Shown here: one piece after another, positions 1 through 9,988 of the stretch
Layout of the letters: the number at the start of each line of letters is the position of its first letter
Position numbering within the stretch: the first letter of the stretch is position 1
NCBI RefSeq assembly: GCF_947507565.1
Contig: NC_089176.1
Span: 3,720,001 to 3,784,000 of the forward strand
Reading direction: 5' to 3'
DNA from: Oscarella lobularis
Taxonomy: Eukaryota > Porifera > Homoscleromorpha > Homosclerophorida > Oscarellidae
Length of the DNA: 64,000 bases
Notes under the pieces: generated by a model
Told to the model about the DNA's origin: nothing
Seen by the model: the letters and a program-made list of their open reading frames with translations, nothing else
Databases searched by the model: none
Made by a program: the position numbers and the translations under genes

Positions 1-637
1 GCATAGAGTTATGATTAATTTTATGCAGAAATTTTCGTGAGTTTGCATGAAAAATTTCATGAGAAAGGGCCAAATCTCATGGCGAATTTGGGACAAATCT
101 TGTCAATTCTCTAAGAAATTACCCTCCTAACTCATGGGATATGTACTGAAACTAGTGAGAAAAGGATAATGATAATCTCGTGAAATGTAGCCTTGTCTCG
201 CAAGTTTTGGCCGTTTCACGTGAAAATTAGGATCATCTCGCAAAAATTTCTGTACGGTTTAGTGCACAATAACGAAAAGGGCGTGGTCGGACAAAAATTT
301 CGGGGAAGGGCCCAGCCCCCTGGTTCCTACGCCAGTGCAAAGGTCAAAGATAATATGCAAATGATCTTGAAAAGTGAACGCCCCTCACAAGAAATGCAAG
401 GCTTCGATGATTGGTCGGGCTAACCACTGCCTATAGTTGTCTCTACTTCTAGTCTAGCATGAACACTGTATGACGTCGAAGACTACGATAGCAGATTGAA
501 GTTGGCGGTCTCACTCTTACTATTATTAGTAGCTGAATCCCGATTGGAACCGCGGGCACTGGAACCGTCGGGATTTACAGATTGCCTTTGCTCTGTCAGT
601 TCGTAATTATCCGCCCTCTTCATTCTTTCAAAGCTTC

Positions 638-744
638 GGTGCCGCGTAGTAGTCTCGCGTAGCCAGACCCTTTCCCCTTGGTGATATACTCCAGAGGTAA
701 TATTAACCACCACTGGAGAGAGGTCTGGCCACGCGAGACTACTA
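638..744. repeat. Inverted repeat (foldback)
   Basis: A 23-base arm at 647-669 is repeated inverted at 722-744 with one mismatch. The core arm reads CTACGCGAGACTACTA-like on one side. The roughly 50-base loop holds a smaller CTCCAG/CTGGAG inverted pair. Nothing coding is visible. It may be a decayed foldback or MITE element in the gene-free left flank. Confidence 0.6.
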
Positions 745-776
745 GTAGGTGCCGCGCGGGTCAGATTATAGTGTAA

Positions 777-830
777 CAGCCAATCACCGGCGAGTATACA
801 AGAATCGGTAGACTCGTCGGTGATTGGCTG
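777..830. repeat. Near-perfect hairpin
   Basis: Arms at 777-795 and 812-830 pair at 18 of 19 positions (CAGCCAATCACCGGCGAGT against its inverse) around a 16-base loop. It sits in the gene-free left flank. The arms contain CCAAT/ATTGG boxes, but no adjacent gene is recognisable. Confidence 0.6.
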
Positions 831-1007
831 GAAGGCCGTAATTGCGTTAAGTTATGCCGCCAAGCGTTGTAGGTTGGTTTCTACCCAGGACTTTTGGAGC
901 CGTGGGCACTTGGTTCAACTCGAAGCCCTGCGGCGAGCTCTGCTTGGAACCATGACCCGAATTCGGGAACATTTTTCGGGCTCGGCCATGCATGATCTCA
1001 CGAGATC

Positions 1008-1514
1008 AGATCTCACCATAGATATAAGAGGGAGAGGCAACTCAACCTGTCACATGATCTTAGCGTGATCCTAGGCTTGTCGCCAGTGGTTTTCTTGCGA
1101 GTAGGCGTGACGGTCCTTAGCAACGCAAATTGCCGGGCGGTTATAGGCTGTGGGAAGTCTGGATTACTCTATTGTCGTGTGCGAGCGATATGCTAATGTG
1201 CGGCAGCTCACAAAATGTGACCAAAAGTCTCGGCAAAAAAGCTATTCAAAAAGGCGCACGCGTGACCGAGATTTCTTTATCGCGGGAGGACTACCGGCTA
1301 ATAAACTTTTTAATATGTACCGAATGTCAAAGTCGAATGGAATTCGAGTTCAAATTCGTTTACGTTGTTAGGAATAGACGCAAAAATCGATTTGTATACG
1401 GGTAATCGGGCGACTAGCCTTGCATCATAGATATCTATGCTTGCATCACTCTCAAATGTGTAAGAATAGAGGCATGTGACAGGTTGAGTTGCCAATCTTC
1501 TATCTATGATCTCA
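1008..1514. repeat. Foldback element with about 45-base inverted ends
   Basis: A perfect 21-base inverted pair lies at 1036-1056 and 1473-1493. Looser similarity extends outward to about 1008 and 1514 (both flanks resemble GATCTCAC...ATAGAT). The internal 400 bases carry no recognisable coding exon. The structure is that of a small non-autonomous inverted-repeat transposon. No target duplication was identified. The rest of 1-1865 shows no supportable gene. Confidence 0.55.
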
Positions 1515-1720
1515 CGTTGTCAACTCTCTACACGCGCGCTAAAAGCAGCACGAAGCGGGGGCAGGGAGCACTGACCATCAGGCTGGTTGTTTCAGTTTTC
1601 AATTTCTGGTAACACATTTTTTCTCGGAGTCTAATTGTCAGAGGAGGAGCACCTTTCACCATCCAGCAGAACTGGTCTGGCAATGCCCCTTTGAAACTAA
1701 TGCAAAGTACAGTACAAAGC

Positions 1721-1770
1721 ACTCCCATTTCCATGCTAACTTTTTCAAAAGTTAGCATGGAAATGAGAGT
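1721..1770. repeat. Long palindromic hairpin
   Basis: Two 24-base arms (1721-1744 and 1747-1770) are inverted copies with a single mismatch and a 2-base loop. It lies about 100 bases beyond the 3' end of the minus-strand PH gene. It could be a MITE remnant or a structured RNA in an unannotated 3' UTR. The sequence does not distinguish these. Confidence 0.7.
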
Positions 1771-1865
1771 GATTTTTTGTGATGGCACAGTAGCTACAGG
1801 CGAATACATAAGCAGATTATTATACGCGCTCCTTCGTTCCTACTACATTGAGAATCGTACACCTT

Positions 1866-3087
1866 CTAATCAAGCGTTTCCAGAAAAGCGCTCAACTCCT
1901 TGAACGCTGAATCAGCCGAGGCCAGCTCAAACGGTTCATCGCTAGAATAACTAAAGTCTGCCTCGCCTAACTCGATGAGCGCCTGCTTCAATTCCTCGTC
2001 ACACGTGCCTTTATACACTGAAGGAATTCTCTCTGGAACAGCTGGAGATGGCGAGCGTTTATTCACTTGAGCATAAGCAACGCCCCCTTCGAAGGCAGCG
2101 ATTTTTTTCTCGCGCACAGACGCAAATATTTGTCGCGGCTTTTCGCCAACAACAGCATAGGCAGCTTCGTCGATATTCCCCTTCTCGACTCGAGGAGCCG
2201 GAGATGAAGAGCGAGCAGGGAGGGTCGCTGATCGCTGTGTGACGGGAGAGCGAGACGACGCATAAGGAGAAGGATCCCCTAACTCACCGTACGCCGACAA
2301 ACGAAGGTGCCTTGGAAAATATATGACGTCATAATATAATTATTATTAGTAACCAACCATTTGGTTTGAGGCGAATTTCTTAGCTTATTTATATCCGTCA
2401 TCCATTCTTCTCTGATCTCCTCAGAACTAGCAGCCTATCGATTGATTAATAAATCACATTTATTTGCCCACGTGATCTATTTTCTTTCTTACCAATGTAT
2501 AGGTTCTCGATTTTGTCTTGATTTGAAAAACTGCGCCCAGACTCGACGCGTTGCTTATCGACACGCCGTTCACCTGACCACGCCCACACATCATGAAGCG
2601 AACAAAGACACCCACGCCCACCCCTCTCTTCCTCATTCTTTTCGCTTTACCTGCTCGATATTGATCTCCCCCGACGAGCAATTCGACTGGCGAAGAAGAA
2701 TGCAAAACGATCGATTACGTCCGGGTTCGATTTCGACGTCTTACGCCTTCGTTTTTATAGTAGAGAAGCTTGTGGTGCGTGAGAATGAACCAGCGTCGTT
2801 TCCAGCCCTGCGCAACGAGACTCGGTGAGGCGTCGCGCTTCGCCTGTACGGCTGTCGGCTCACCTTGAAGATACGCCCCGCTTTTTGGAGATATCCCTCT
2901 CGAACGATTTCCTCCTCTTCGGGTTGAGGTGGAGCCTGCGAACAAAGGGCTTGTTTCGAAGACTCGAGCAAGCTAGATGACGACTTGCCTTTTTTCTGAG
3001 TCCGAAATCGGGCTCGTCGTACAAAGACTCTTCCGTCATGACGGACGTGATGACGCTAACAGGTCTCCCCTTCCCGGATAAAAGCAC
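1866..3087 (-). CDS. PH-domain adaptor-like protein with tyrosine motifs
   Basis: The minus strand carries phase-compatible exons that assemble into a complete pleckstrin homology domain. It begins REGYLQKAGRIFK, continues GWKRRWFILTHHKLLYYKNE, SGEINIEQ and VFQIKTKSRTYTL, and ends with the C-terminal helix EEIREEWMTDINKL. Five small introns interrupt it. The last exon (1866-2320) encodes a long disordered tail with several Tyr motifs of the kind bound by SH2 or PTB domains (AYGEL, AYAVV, AYAQV, VYKG). PH domains bind phosphoinositides or membranes, so the layout suggests a membrane-recruited signalling adaptor of the GAB/DOK/TAPP type. That role is inference and I cannot name an orthologue. 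The 5' end is unresolved: an upstream frame ending TEESLYDEPDFGL and the PH-containing frame overlap near 2985, so a first exon or a frameshift is missing. Confidence 0.7.
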
Positions 3088-3265
3088 GTGTCCCCATAAT
3101 CATAATCTGTGGTCAATAAAAGTATATTTGTTAGGATTCTACGAATAAATTCAAAAAATTTCACTCTGTTGTGAAAAATTTAAAACTCTACAAAGCCCAT
3201 GTGTATGTGTAAATAAGCACGGAAGAAGGAATAACAAGAGAAAGAAAAAAATCTTAAGAATTTTT

Positions 3266-5031
3266 TCATGGCAAATCGACGTAGCACTCGCTGCTCAACT
3301 CGCCAGCATTTCCGTGAACGTCGACGGATCGTATAGCTAAATAGTATCGTCGTCCAGCGACAAACTGCGTCAACGTGCACTGCATAGGCAAAGCGAGTGC
3401 CTTCACAGATCCAATCTGATTCCACGTGCTCGACGGCGCCGGCTTCTGCCCGGCGGGACAACCGGCCGTGGAGAAGAGCTGATACTGACTCACGCGAGTG
3501 CACTTGTGAACGTCTTCGGCTCGAAGAGTCCACTGGAGAATGATGTTGGAATTGACAACGGAGACGGAGAGCTGCGGCACGGGAAGACGCGGCGGCGGCG
3601 GCGGCGGCTGCGGCTGTGGAGGCAGCGGTGCAGCCATGACGGACATTTGTTGCTGCTGCTGTTGTTGGGGTGGTGGCTGTTGCTGTTGTTGGGGTGGTGG
3701 CTGCTGCTGTTGTTGGGGTGGTGGCTGCTGCTGCTGCTGCTGCTGGGAGTGATGATGACGGAAGCGCTGTTGCTGGTGTTGATGAGGACTCAGATTAGGA
3801 TTGACCATGAGGACCTGATGAGGATGGTGAGATGGTGGCGGAGGAGGAGGTGGTGGTGGTGGTGGCACTGCTGAAGGCTGTTGCCGTGTGAGTTGTTGCT
3901 GATGATGGTGCTGCTGATGGTGATGATGATGTTGATGATGTGGCGCAGTCGTGACGGCTTGGACTGTTGGATAATTCGGCGAAGAGTGCATGGCATAATA
4001 GGCCCCAACCGATTTCTGATAGTGTAACGTTGCAGATGGCTGAACTGAGAGAACTTGTTGCTGTTGCTGCAGCTGTTGCTGCTGCTGTTGCTGTGACGAC
4101 GAATAGCTTTGCACTACATGATTCGCATAGGCTGGTTGCGGCGGGACGTGCACGGGACTCGATCCCGCTGGAGGAGGCGGAGCTCGAACGAGAGAAATTG
4201 CCGGGTTCTGAGTGGGAGCGACGGCGGCGGCCCGGATATGAGACGCTTTCGAGGAGGAGGAGGGGGGCGTTGCCGCGAGATTGACATCAACGCCAACGTC
4301 CGCCTGCGGGGGGAACGAACACCATGTTTGTTGATTTAGACCAAGTCGTCGTCTAAAGTATTGTCGTTTCATTACCCTCGACGATCGACTGCGACGAGTC
4401 GTCGACGCTCTTTGCGCTCGCAGTTCGTCGCGTAGCGCGCTATTCTCGGCGGATATGCTGGCTAGCTTGCGCGCTAGCGTCGTTCGCACGTCGACGAGAC
4501 GACGATCGACCGCGTCACGAACCGCCTTCGCGACAGCCTGCTTATATCAAACGAAAATATAGACTTTACTGCGTCACACACGTACACGATCGCTAGCACT
4601 CGCCTCGTCGCTCACGTTCCATGCGCCGGGAGTTTGAGTCGAACGAGATTCAGTCGTAATGCCGGTTCGCGCCGTTTTGGCGCCGACGCGCGAATCGACG
4701 ATAACGCCATCGGGCGTAGCATAGTTTCCGGTGCCGTTCGTTCCGTTATCTAGACGTTTCGCTGGCCCGATCGACGCAATCGGACGAAGCGAGGGCGGTG
4801 GCTTCGACGACGAGCCGAATCGTCGTCTCGACAGCGTCTCGAATCCTTGTAATTCGAATAGAAAGACGAGGCGTTAGAACCCGATTACATACACGCGCGT
4901 GTGTTGCTTTACGTTTGGACGGCGGCAGGGCAAGAGCGGAGTCGATCGATCTGCATAAGGAAAACGACGATAATTTGCTACACTTTGGGTGCACGAACGT
5001 CTTACCGTTTGCGTTCGATCATTTCTGCCAT
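3266..5031 (-). CDS. ATF7IP: ATF7IP/MCAF1-like SETDB1 cofactor
   Basis: The large terminal exon (about 4536-3266) begins with an Ala/Arg/Leu-rich coiled coil (KLASISAENSALRDELRA). It passes through long poly-Gln, poly-His and poly-Pro tracts and ends in a fibronectin type III domain of about 100 residues. That domain contains IGSVKALALPMQCTLTQF and YYLAIRSVDVHGNAG, which matches the distinctive C-terminal FN3 of animal ATF7IP. Known family role: nuclear partner that stabilises the H3K9 methyltransferase SETDB1 and supports heterochromatin; the coiled coil is the SETDB1-binding part in vertebrates. Upstream exons read MAEMIERKR (ATG at 5031), a short basic SKRK segment, then a low-complexity stretch. 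These 5' exons are a plausible but uncertain model. The protein is much shorter than the human one. Confidence 0.82.
3640..3950. repeat. CAG/CAA and CAT tracts in the ATF7IP-like exon
   Basis: On the minus strand this stretch encodes repeated blocks of PPPQQQQQ, several poly-Gln runs, poly-Pro and His-Gln runs. Trinucleotide expansion explains the many long open frames on both strands here. It is a likely site of length variation between alleles. Confidence 0.85.
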
Positions 5032-5214
5032 AACGCCACGTCACGGCTATAGAAACAACTGCCAGAGACTTCGTAGCGATTGTTATTTATGCTCGTTGCC
5101 CGTTCGAATACGTAAAATAACGCGGCGAAGAGGATCTTGTTCCCTCGAAGTAAGAGCACTGAGAGCAGGGCGAAAAGAACTTTCCGATACAGTGAGCATG
5201 CGCACTTGTTTTCA
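5032..5214. promoter_or_regulatory. Shared promoter between divergent genes
   Basis: The ATF7IP-like start (minus) and the PfkB kinase start (plus) are 183 bases apart, so both promoters must lie here or overlap the 5' UTRs. No TATA box is evident. The region is CG-containing and mixed in composition. Confidence 0.5.
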
Positions 5215-7131
5215 ATGGCTTCGTTGATGTTCTTTTCGGTGCGACGGCTCGCGCCGTCGTTCGTGCAACGCCGCGGTGCAGTCGACGTGGCGCGAAGAAC
5301 GTACGGAAGTGAGTCATTGCGCGTACACGCTCGTCGTTTCGGTTTTGACGTAGCCGAGACGTCATGTTATCGTTCTGATTCCGTTGCTTCCTTTTGTGTG
5401 CAAAGGAATGCTTCTCGGTTGCGGCAGCAACGTTGTCGATCAATTCTTTCGCGTTCGAGGTTAGAGCTACAGTACGATAATTGCTCGCGTGCGCCTGCGG
5501 TTTTTTCTGAATAACCTAATCAAATGTATATACATTTCCAGCATTGCCGACACCAGGCGAGAAGGGCTTCTTTGCAGAGTACGCGCCAACTTTCGCGCCA
5601 ATACGGCTTTGTACAGGCTAAATTTAGTCCCAATCGAATCCTGGAAGACAGCGTCGTGGGCGGGGTCACTTTGAATCATCTCGCATGGGCCGCTCTTTTG
5701 GGCGGTACGTAGATAGCGTATCAGCGATTATTCATGAAGAGGACGCAAACGACGTTTCCTATAGTTCCATCGGGGTTGTTGGGGTTGCAGGGCGACGACA
5801 CGTCGGGCCGATTGATTCGAAGTGTGCTCGAAAGAGATTTGAACATAAAGACGGAGTTTATACGAGGCTAGATAGTAATCAGACTTGCTTTCTTTTCTTG
5901 CTTACTTTTTAATTATTCTAGTGTCGGATAAATATACCACGGCGGAAGTGAGCCTTTTGATCTTCTTCGAGGCTGCTAATGGCATGTTTTGTTTTTAGTC
6001 CTATGTCTTCGTTCAAGAAGACGGGGAAAGATCGATTATTATGGCTCGGGGTGCCACCAGTTTGATGGACGCCGACGCTGTTCAGGCTCATTTTGGTGCA
6101 GTATTATCTCATGGGACGGATCCTGTTTAATGAATTTATTATCCTTCCTTGTTTTGGCAGGTGACTCGGTTGCTAAGTATGGCGACTTTGTTTCAACAGA
6201 AATCTCTCAAGTGCCGCACGCCGGAGTTCTGAAGCTACTTCAAATGGCTAGGTACAGCGACAGTTGGCCTTGTCTTTTTGACTTCAGATTTGACGTAGAA
6301 AAAATGCCGTTACCATACTCGATCTTGACGTATCTCCTTCTGTAAGGAAATGACGCAGTGCTTAGGAAATAACGGTATTTCTGTTTCTTTAGGTGGCAAT
6401 CAATGAGGCTGGTCTGGGGAGTTTAGATGATTTGGTTCAGTATGAAATCAGAGGTCTTATTCTAATCAAAAAGCCATCCATGTGGTCTTCTAGGTGCACC
6501 AAGACGGCTCAAATACTGAAGCCGGCAAGGCACGCGGCAGAGGAGCTTCTGCTCCACTTGAAACCAGACATTGGAGGGTAAATAAATTTCTTCCAATACC
6601 GTCTTGGTACACTACGTTGTGCAGAGCGGAAATTATCACGAGAATGCCAGCCGTTGATATTGTGACGCATCTGAGAGATTTTTGTGGCTCTTCCTTAGTT
6701 GCGATGACAAGTGGAAGTGAAGGCTGCGCATTGGCTACAAAATCCCAGGCAAGTCAAACCATTGGTATTCATATACTAAGGTTTTCTTCAATTTCAGGTT
6801 ATTCAAGTGCCGGTTACGCCTCTGGACAAAGTGGTTGACGCAACGGGAGCAGGAGACGCGTTTCTTGGGGGTCTCATAGCATGTGAGTATATCAGAATCA
6901 CGTTGGAACTCTACTAATCAATTTTCTGTAGATCTGTACAAGCATGGAATGCCTCAGACGAAGGAAAGTCTTCTCGCCATGGGGCAATTTGCCAATGAAG
7001 TTGGATCAGCTTGCTGTCGTATTTTGGGAGCTGTGCCCAATGACGAGGCAAGGGAGACGCTCAAGGAGCAAATTGCGATCTACAATCCTTCTGCCGCTGG
7101 AGGAAAAGGATCGTCAGGCACGAAAAACTAA
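5215..7131 (+). CDS. PfkB/ribokinase-family carbohydrate kinase
   Basis: About ten exons assemble in phase into a PfkB-family sugar kinase. Landmarks in order: an Arg-rich possibly mitochondrial N-terminus (MASLMFFSVRR), GCGSNVVDQFF, the first signature region SVVGGVTLNHLAWAALLG, GLQGDDTSGRLIRS, YVFVQEDGERSIIMARG, ILDLDVSPS, AMTSGSEGCALATKS, and the second signature VVDATGAGDAFLGGLIA with the catalytic Asp in GAGD. It ends QIAIYNPSAAGG...TKN at 7131. The family phosphorylates sugars or nucleosides with ATP; the substrate cannot be told from sequence. One intron after ATKSQ clearly uses a GC donor (GCAAGT at 6751), and the intron near 5870 may also. The next gene starts 6 bases after the stop and encodes a sugar-phosphate isomerase domain, so the two may act in one pathway. 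Confidence 0.88.
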
Positions 7132-7137
7132 CCAAAT

Positions 7138-8031
7138 ATGAATTCTGCGTTTTTTGAATTGTTCTTTTGTAATCAAGCTGGCGGGTCTGAATGTGAGGAA
7201 TTTTATAGTAGTTTGACAAACGATAGCACGGCTGCAGCAACCCTGGCAAATAACGGCATTCAAGTCAAAGACGCCGCCGCCTTCACCCAAGCCATACTCA
7301 ATTGCAAAGGCACAATCCTCACATCGGGAATAGGTACGGTCACAAATAAGCCCGGGTTTTATAGTAAATATTTTTCTAGGAAAATCTGGATTGATTGCCC
7401 AGCGAATGGCTGCGTCTTTAGCGTCCACGGGAATTCGATCTCACTACGTTCACGCCGCTGAATGGGCTCACGGAGACTATGGTATGTAGTCTACTTGGCT
7501 CTCCCCCCTCTCCTCCGATAAACCAGCGCGCATATTTTGCCAACACTGATATCGCTGTGTGCAATATGTAGGCAAAGCAGAGCGTGGAACCGACCTTATC
7601 ATATTCATCTCCCACAGCGGTAAAACAGAGGAGTGCGTCCAAGCGGCCACCCACTTGAAACGAGAAGGCATCGACGTTTTAGCAATAACTGGCCGAAAAG
7701 GTCAAAGAAACGCATTGGAATGTAACCCCGTAGAATTCAAGTGTTTTAGGTTCGCCTTTGGATCTGATGTCGACTGTGTCGATCGTGTATCCATTGTCCG
7801 TCAGAGAGCCACTTGATATTCTTCCCACGTCCTCCCTTCTCCTCCAGGTACTCACGCCCGCGTGCAAAACTTAATTAACATTTCTAATACTGCCGCTCGT
7901 TTCCATACAAGGAAATGATCGCCAATGCCGTGTTACGCGAACTCATTCATCGACGCCGATTTTCTCGCGCCGATTTTTTACGTAATCATCCGGGAGGTGC
8001 AGTAGGTGACACATTACGAAAGACCGAATGA
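7138..8031 (+). CDS. SIS-domain arabinose-5-phosphate isomerase-like protein
   Basis: Five exons (7138-7335, 7380-7481, 7572-7700, 7750-7847, 7912-8031) join in phase to give a sugar isomerase (SIS) domain of the KdsD/KpsF/GutQ type. Motifs are ILTSGIGKSGLIAQRMA, STGIRSHYVHAAEWAHGDYG, FISHSGKTEECVQA, VLAITGRKG, VREPLDILPTSS and FLRNHPGGAVGDTL. As I recall the E. coli KdsD active site (a Lys in GKSG, a Glu before HGD, a Glu before the PTSS loop, a His in HPGG), all four positions are kept. The CBS pair usual in bacterial KdsD is absent, as in SIS-only isomerases. Typical animals lack this enzyme class, so this is either retained or acquired. Introns argue against bacterial contamination. The start ATG lies 6 bases after the upstream kinase stop. 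Confidence 0.87.
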
Positions 8032-8137
8032 AATCGAAAGACCCCTTTTTTCGCTTTTGATATGCACGTGTTTTGAATATGCCATGACGTCATGTAGAAG
8101 GGAATTCGAAAGTCACGTGCGTGAGAACCCTCTCGAA

Positions 8138-9812
8138 ATGGATCGCAGCGAAGACGACCCCGATTCCACGGACGCCGTGAATCTTCTCGAAGACCTCGAC
8201 TTTTTTCTGCACGAGGATTCGACTCGCGATCAAGAGGCGGCGGATAAGGAAGAGGACGGCGAGACGAAAGAAGCGTGCGCGCTGTGCGCGGCGGCGGGAA
8301 CGAATCCCCTACGCGCAACGAGTCTCGGTCACATCCAATGTCTCGAAGCTCTACTAGCGCGCAAGGAGGACAAAGGCACGCGAGAAGGCGTGGTCAAAGT
8401 GGCGGAACACAGGTCGGAACACGGAGCGAACGCGGCGCACGTCGCCGCGAAGATGAACAACGCGAGCGCTCTGAGCGCGCTCATTCGCTACGATTCGACG
8501 TGTATGACGTCGCGCGACGATCGCGGCGCGACGCCCGCGCACGTTGCCGCGTACAATGGATCCTATGAGTGCCTCAAGGCGATTTTGGATGCCGGCGGCG
8601 CGCCCATGCCCAAGGCGGGCGATGGAGCGACGCCGCTGCATTTTGCCGCGGCGCGAGGACAGCTCGACTGCGTGCAGTGTCTCGCGACGCGAAGTGGGGT
8701 CAATGTGAATGAGAAAACGAAAAGCGGAGCGACGCCAAGTGAGTGAATGAAATGGGGGTTCTTTTTGTGAGGAAAGAGCGCGCGCTCATTGTTTCCATGA
8801 CATTCAGAACAATGAATGAATGAATGAATGAATGAATGAATGAAAAGGCGCGCTGGCCCGTTCCCAATGAATGAATGGATAGATGAATGAAACATTTTCT
8901 TTTCTTTCATAGTTTACTTTGCTGCGCAGGAGGGTCATCTCGACGTACTTCAGTGGCTCGTCACTGATATGAACGCCGATCCGACGTTGCCGTCGAACGA
9001 CGGAATGACGCCGCTTCACGCCGCCTGTCAGACGGGTCAGCTGAATTGCACTCACTGGCTCGTTCGTTCGGCGAACTGTTCAGCGAGATGTCGAACGGAA
9101 GACGGAGCTACGCCCGTACACTTTGCCGCGACTAAAGGTCACGTGGCCATACTCCAGTGGATGCTCCACCAGCGATTGGCTGACGGAGCGGAGCGCGACG
9201 ATTACGGCGCGACGCCCGTGCACGACGCCGCCGAGCAGAATCAGTTGCGGAGTCTTGAAGTTTTCGCTGCGCACAGCACCGACATGCATCCGAAGGACAT
9301 GGACGGGTTCACGCCGAAGTAAGATGAAGCGCGTTTCCCTGCGGAGGGCCTCACTAAATGCAACGTAGGGATTTGGCTGAAGAGCGAGGTAGTACCGAGT
9401 GCAGCGAGTTTCTCGGGACGATTCGGGTTGGTTTACGACGAGGACAGAGCGTTCGCCGTCCGGCTGAGGTACACGTGGTTGTTGTCCGGGATGGTGAAGT
9501 TTATGTCAATCGACGTTGTTAGGCAACGCCGGAGATTTTGACATCTGTCAATCAACAGTTGCCCTCCGTCGGATATCGTGCTCCCGAGTCTGAACCAGAA
9601 AAGAAAGAAACAAAGTGGCGATTATTTCAAAAGAAAAAGGTAACATTTAAATTAATAATATATATATATATACATGTATATATGGGTGTGAATATTCATT
9701 TACATGCATTTAGCCGACGCCGCAACCTCTTCCACCCACTGGCCCAAGTAAACTCAAGGCATTCTTTACCATATCAAGAAACAAGAAAATTGCAGAACAG
9801 CCAGTTGGCTAA
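8138..9812 (+). CDS. Espin-like ankyrin-repeat protein
   Basis: Exon 1 (8138 to about 8740) starts with an acidic N-terminus and continues into ankyrin repeats (GATPAHVAAYNGSYECLKAI, GATPLHFAAARGQLDCVQCL). After an intron holding a TGAA microsatellite, an exon from about 8912 adds EGHLDVLQWL, GMTPLHAACQTGQLNCTHWL, GATPVHFAATKGHVAILQWM and GATPVHDAAEQNQLRSLEVF, then GFTPKDLAEERGSTECSEFL. Two further exons give a basic-acidic tail ending at 9812 with a Pro-rich stretch (PTPQPLPPTGPSKLKAFF). The repeat wording (QWLVT, GATPVHDAAE, GFTPxDLA) resembles espins, which bundle actin. The actin-binding module itself is not clearly visible, so the name is tentative. An AATAAA lies at 9823. An in-frame ATG at 8084 also exists. 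Confidence 0.75.
8811..8842. repeat. AATG/TGAA tetranucleotide microsatellite in intron
   Basis: About eight tandem copies of TGAA lie inside the intron of the espin-like gene, with a second degenerate block at 8867-8891. Confidence 0.9.
9659..9684. repeat. TA-rich dinucleotide repeat in intron
   Basis: A run of TA repeats interrupted by CATG lies in the last intron of the espin-like gene. Confidence 0.8.
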
Positions 9813-9988
9813 CGTGTTATAAAATAAAAATGCTGATCAACGCAGAAGTTTCACGCAGATGAACTTGAACTAAGAGAAATATTGCTAGAGGAATAGCTTT
9901 ATGACTTCTGATAAAAAATGAAAACAGGAAAATGAATCACATGACAAAGGCAGCCCGTATAGTTCCGCGAGATATATAGGCCGATAGA

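Noticed and set aside
3506-4339. Plus-strand frames rich in Leu, Trp, Cys or Arg
   Set aside because: These are antisense to the polyglutamine/polyproline exon of the ATF7IP-like gene and stay open only because of the trinucleotide repeats.
7138-8031. Bacterial contamination as source of the KdsD-type gene
   Set aside because: The gene has four spliceosomal introns with phase-consistent joins and lies between animal genes.
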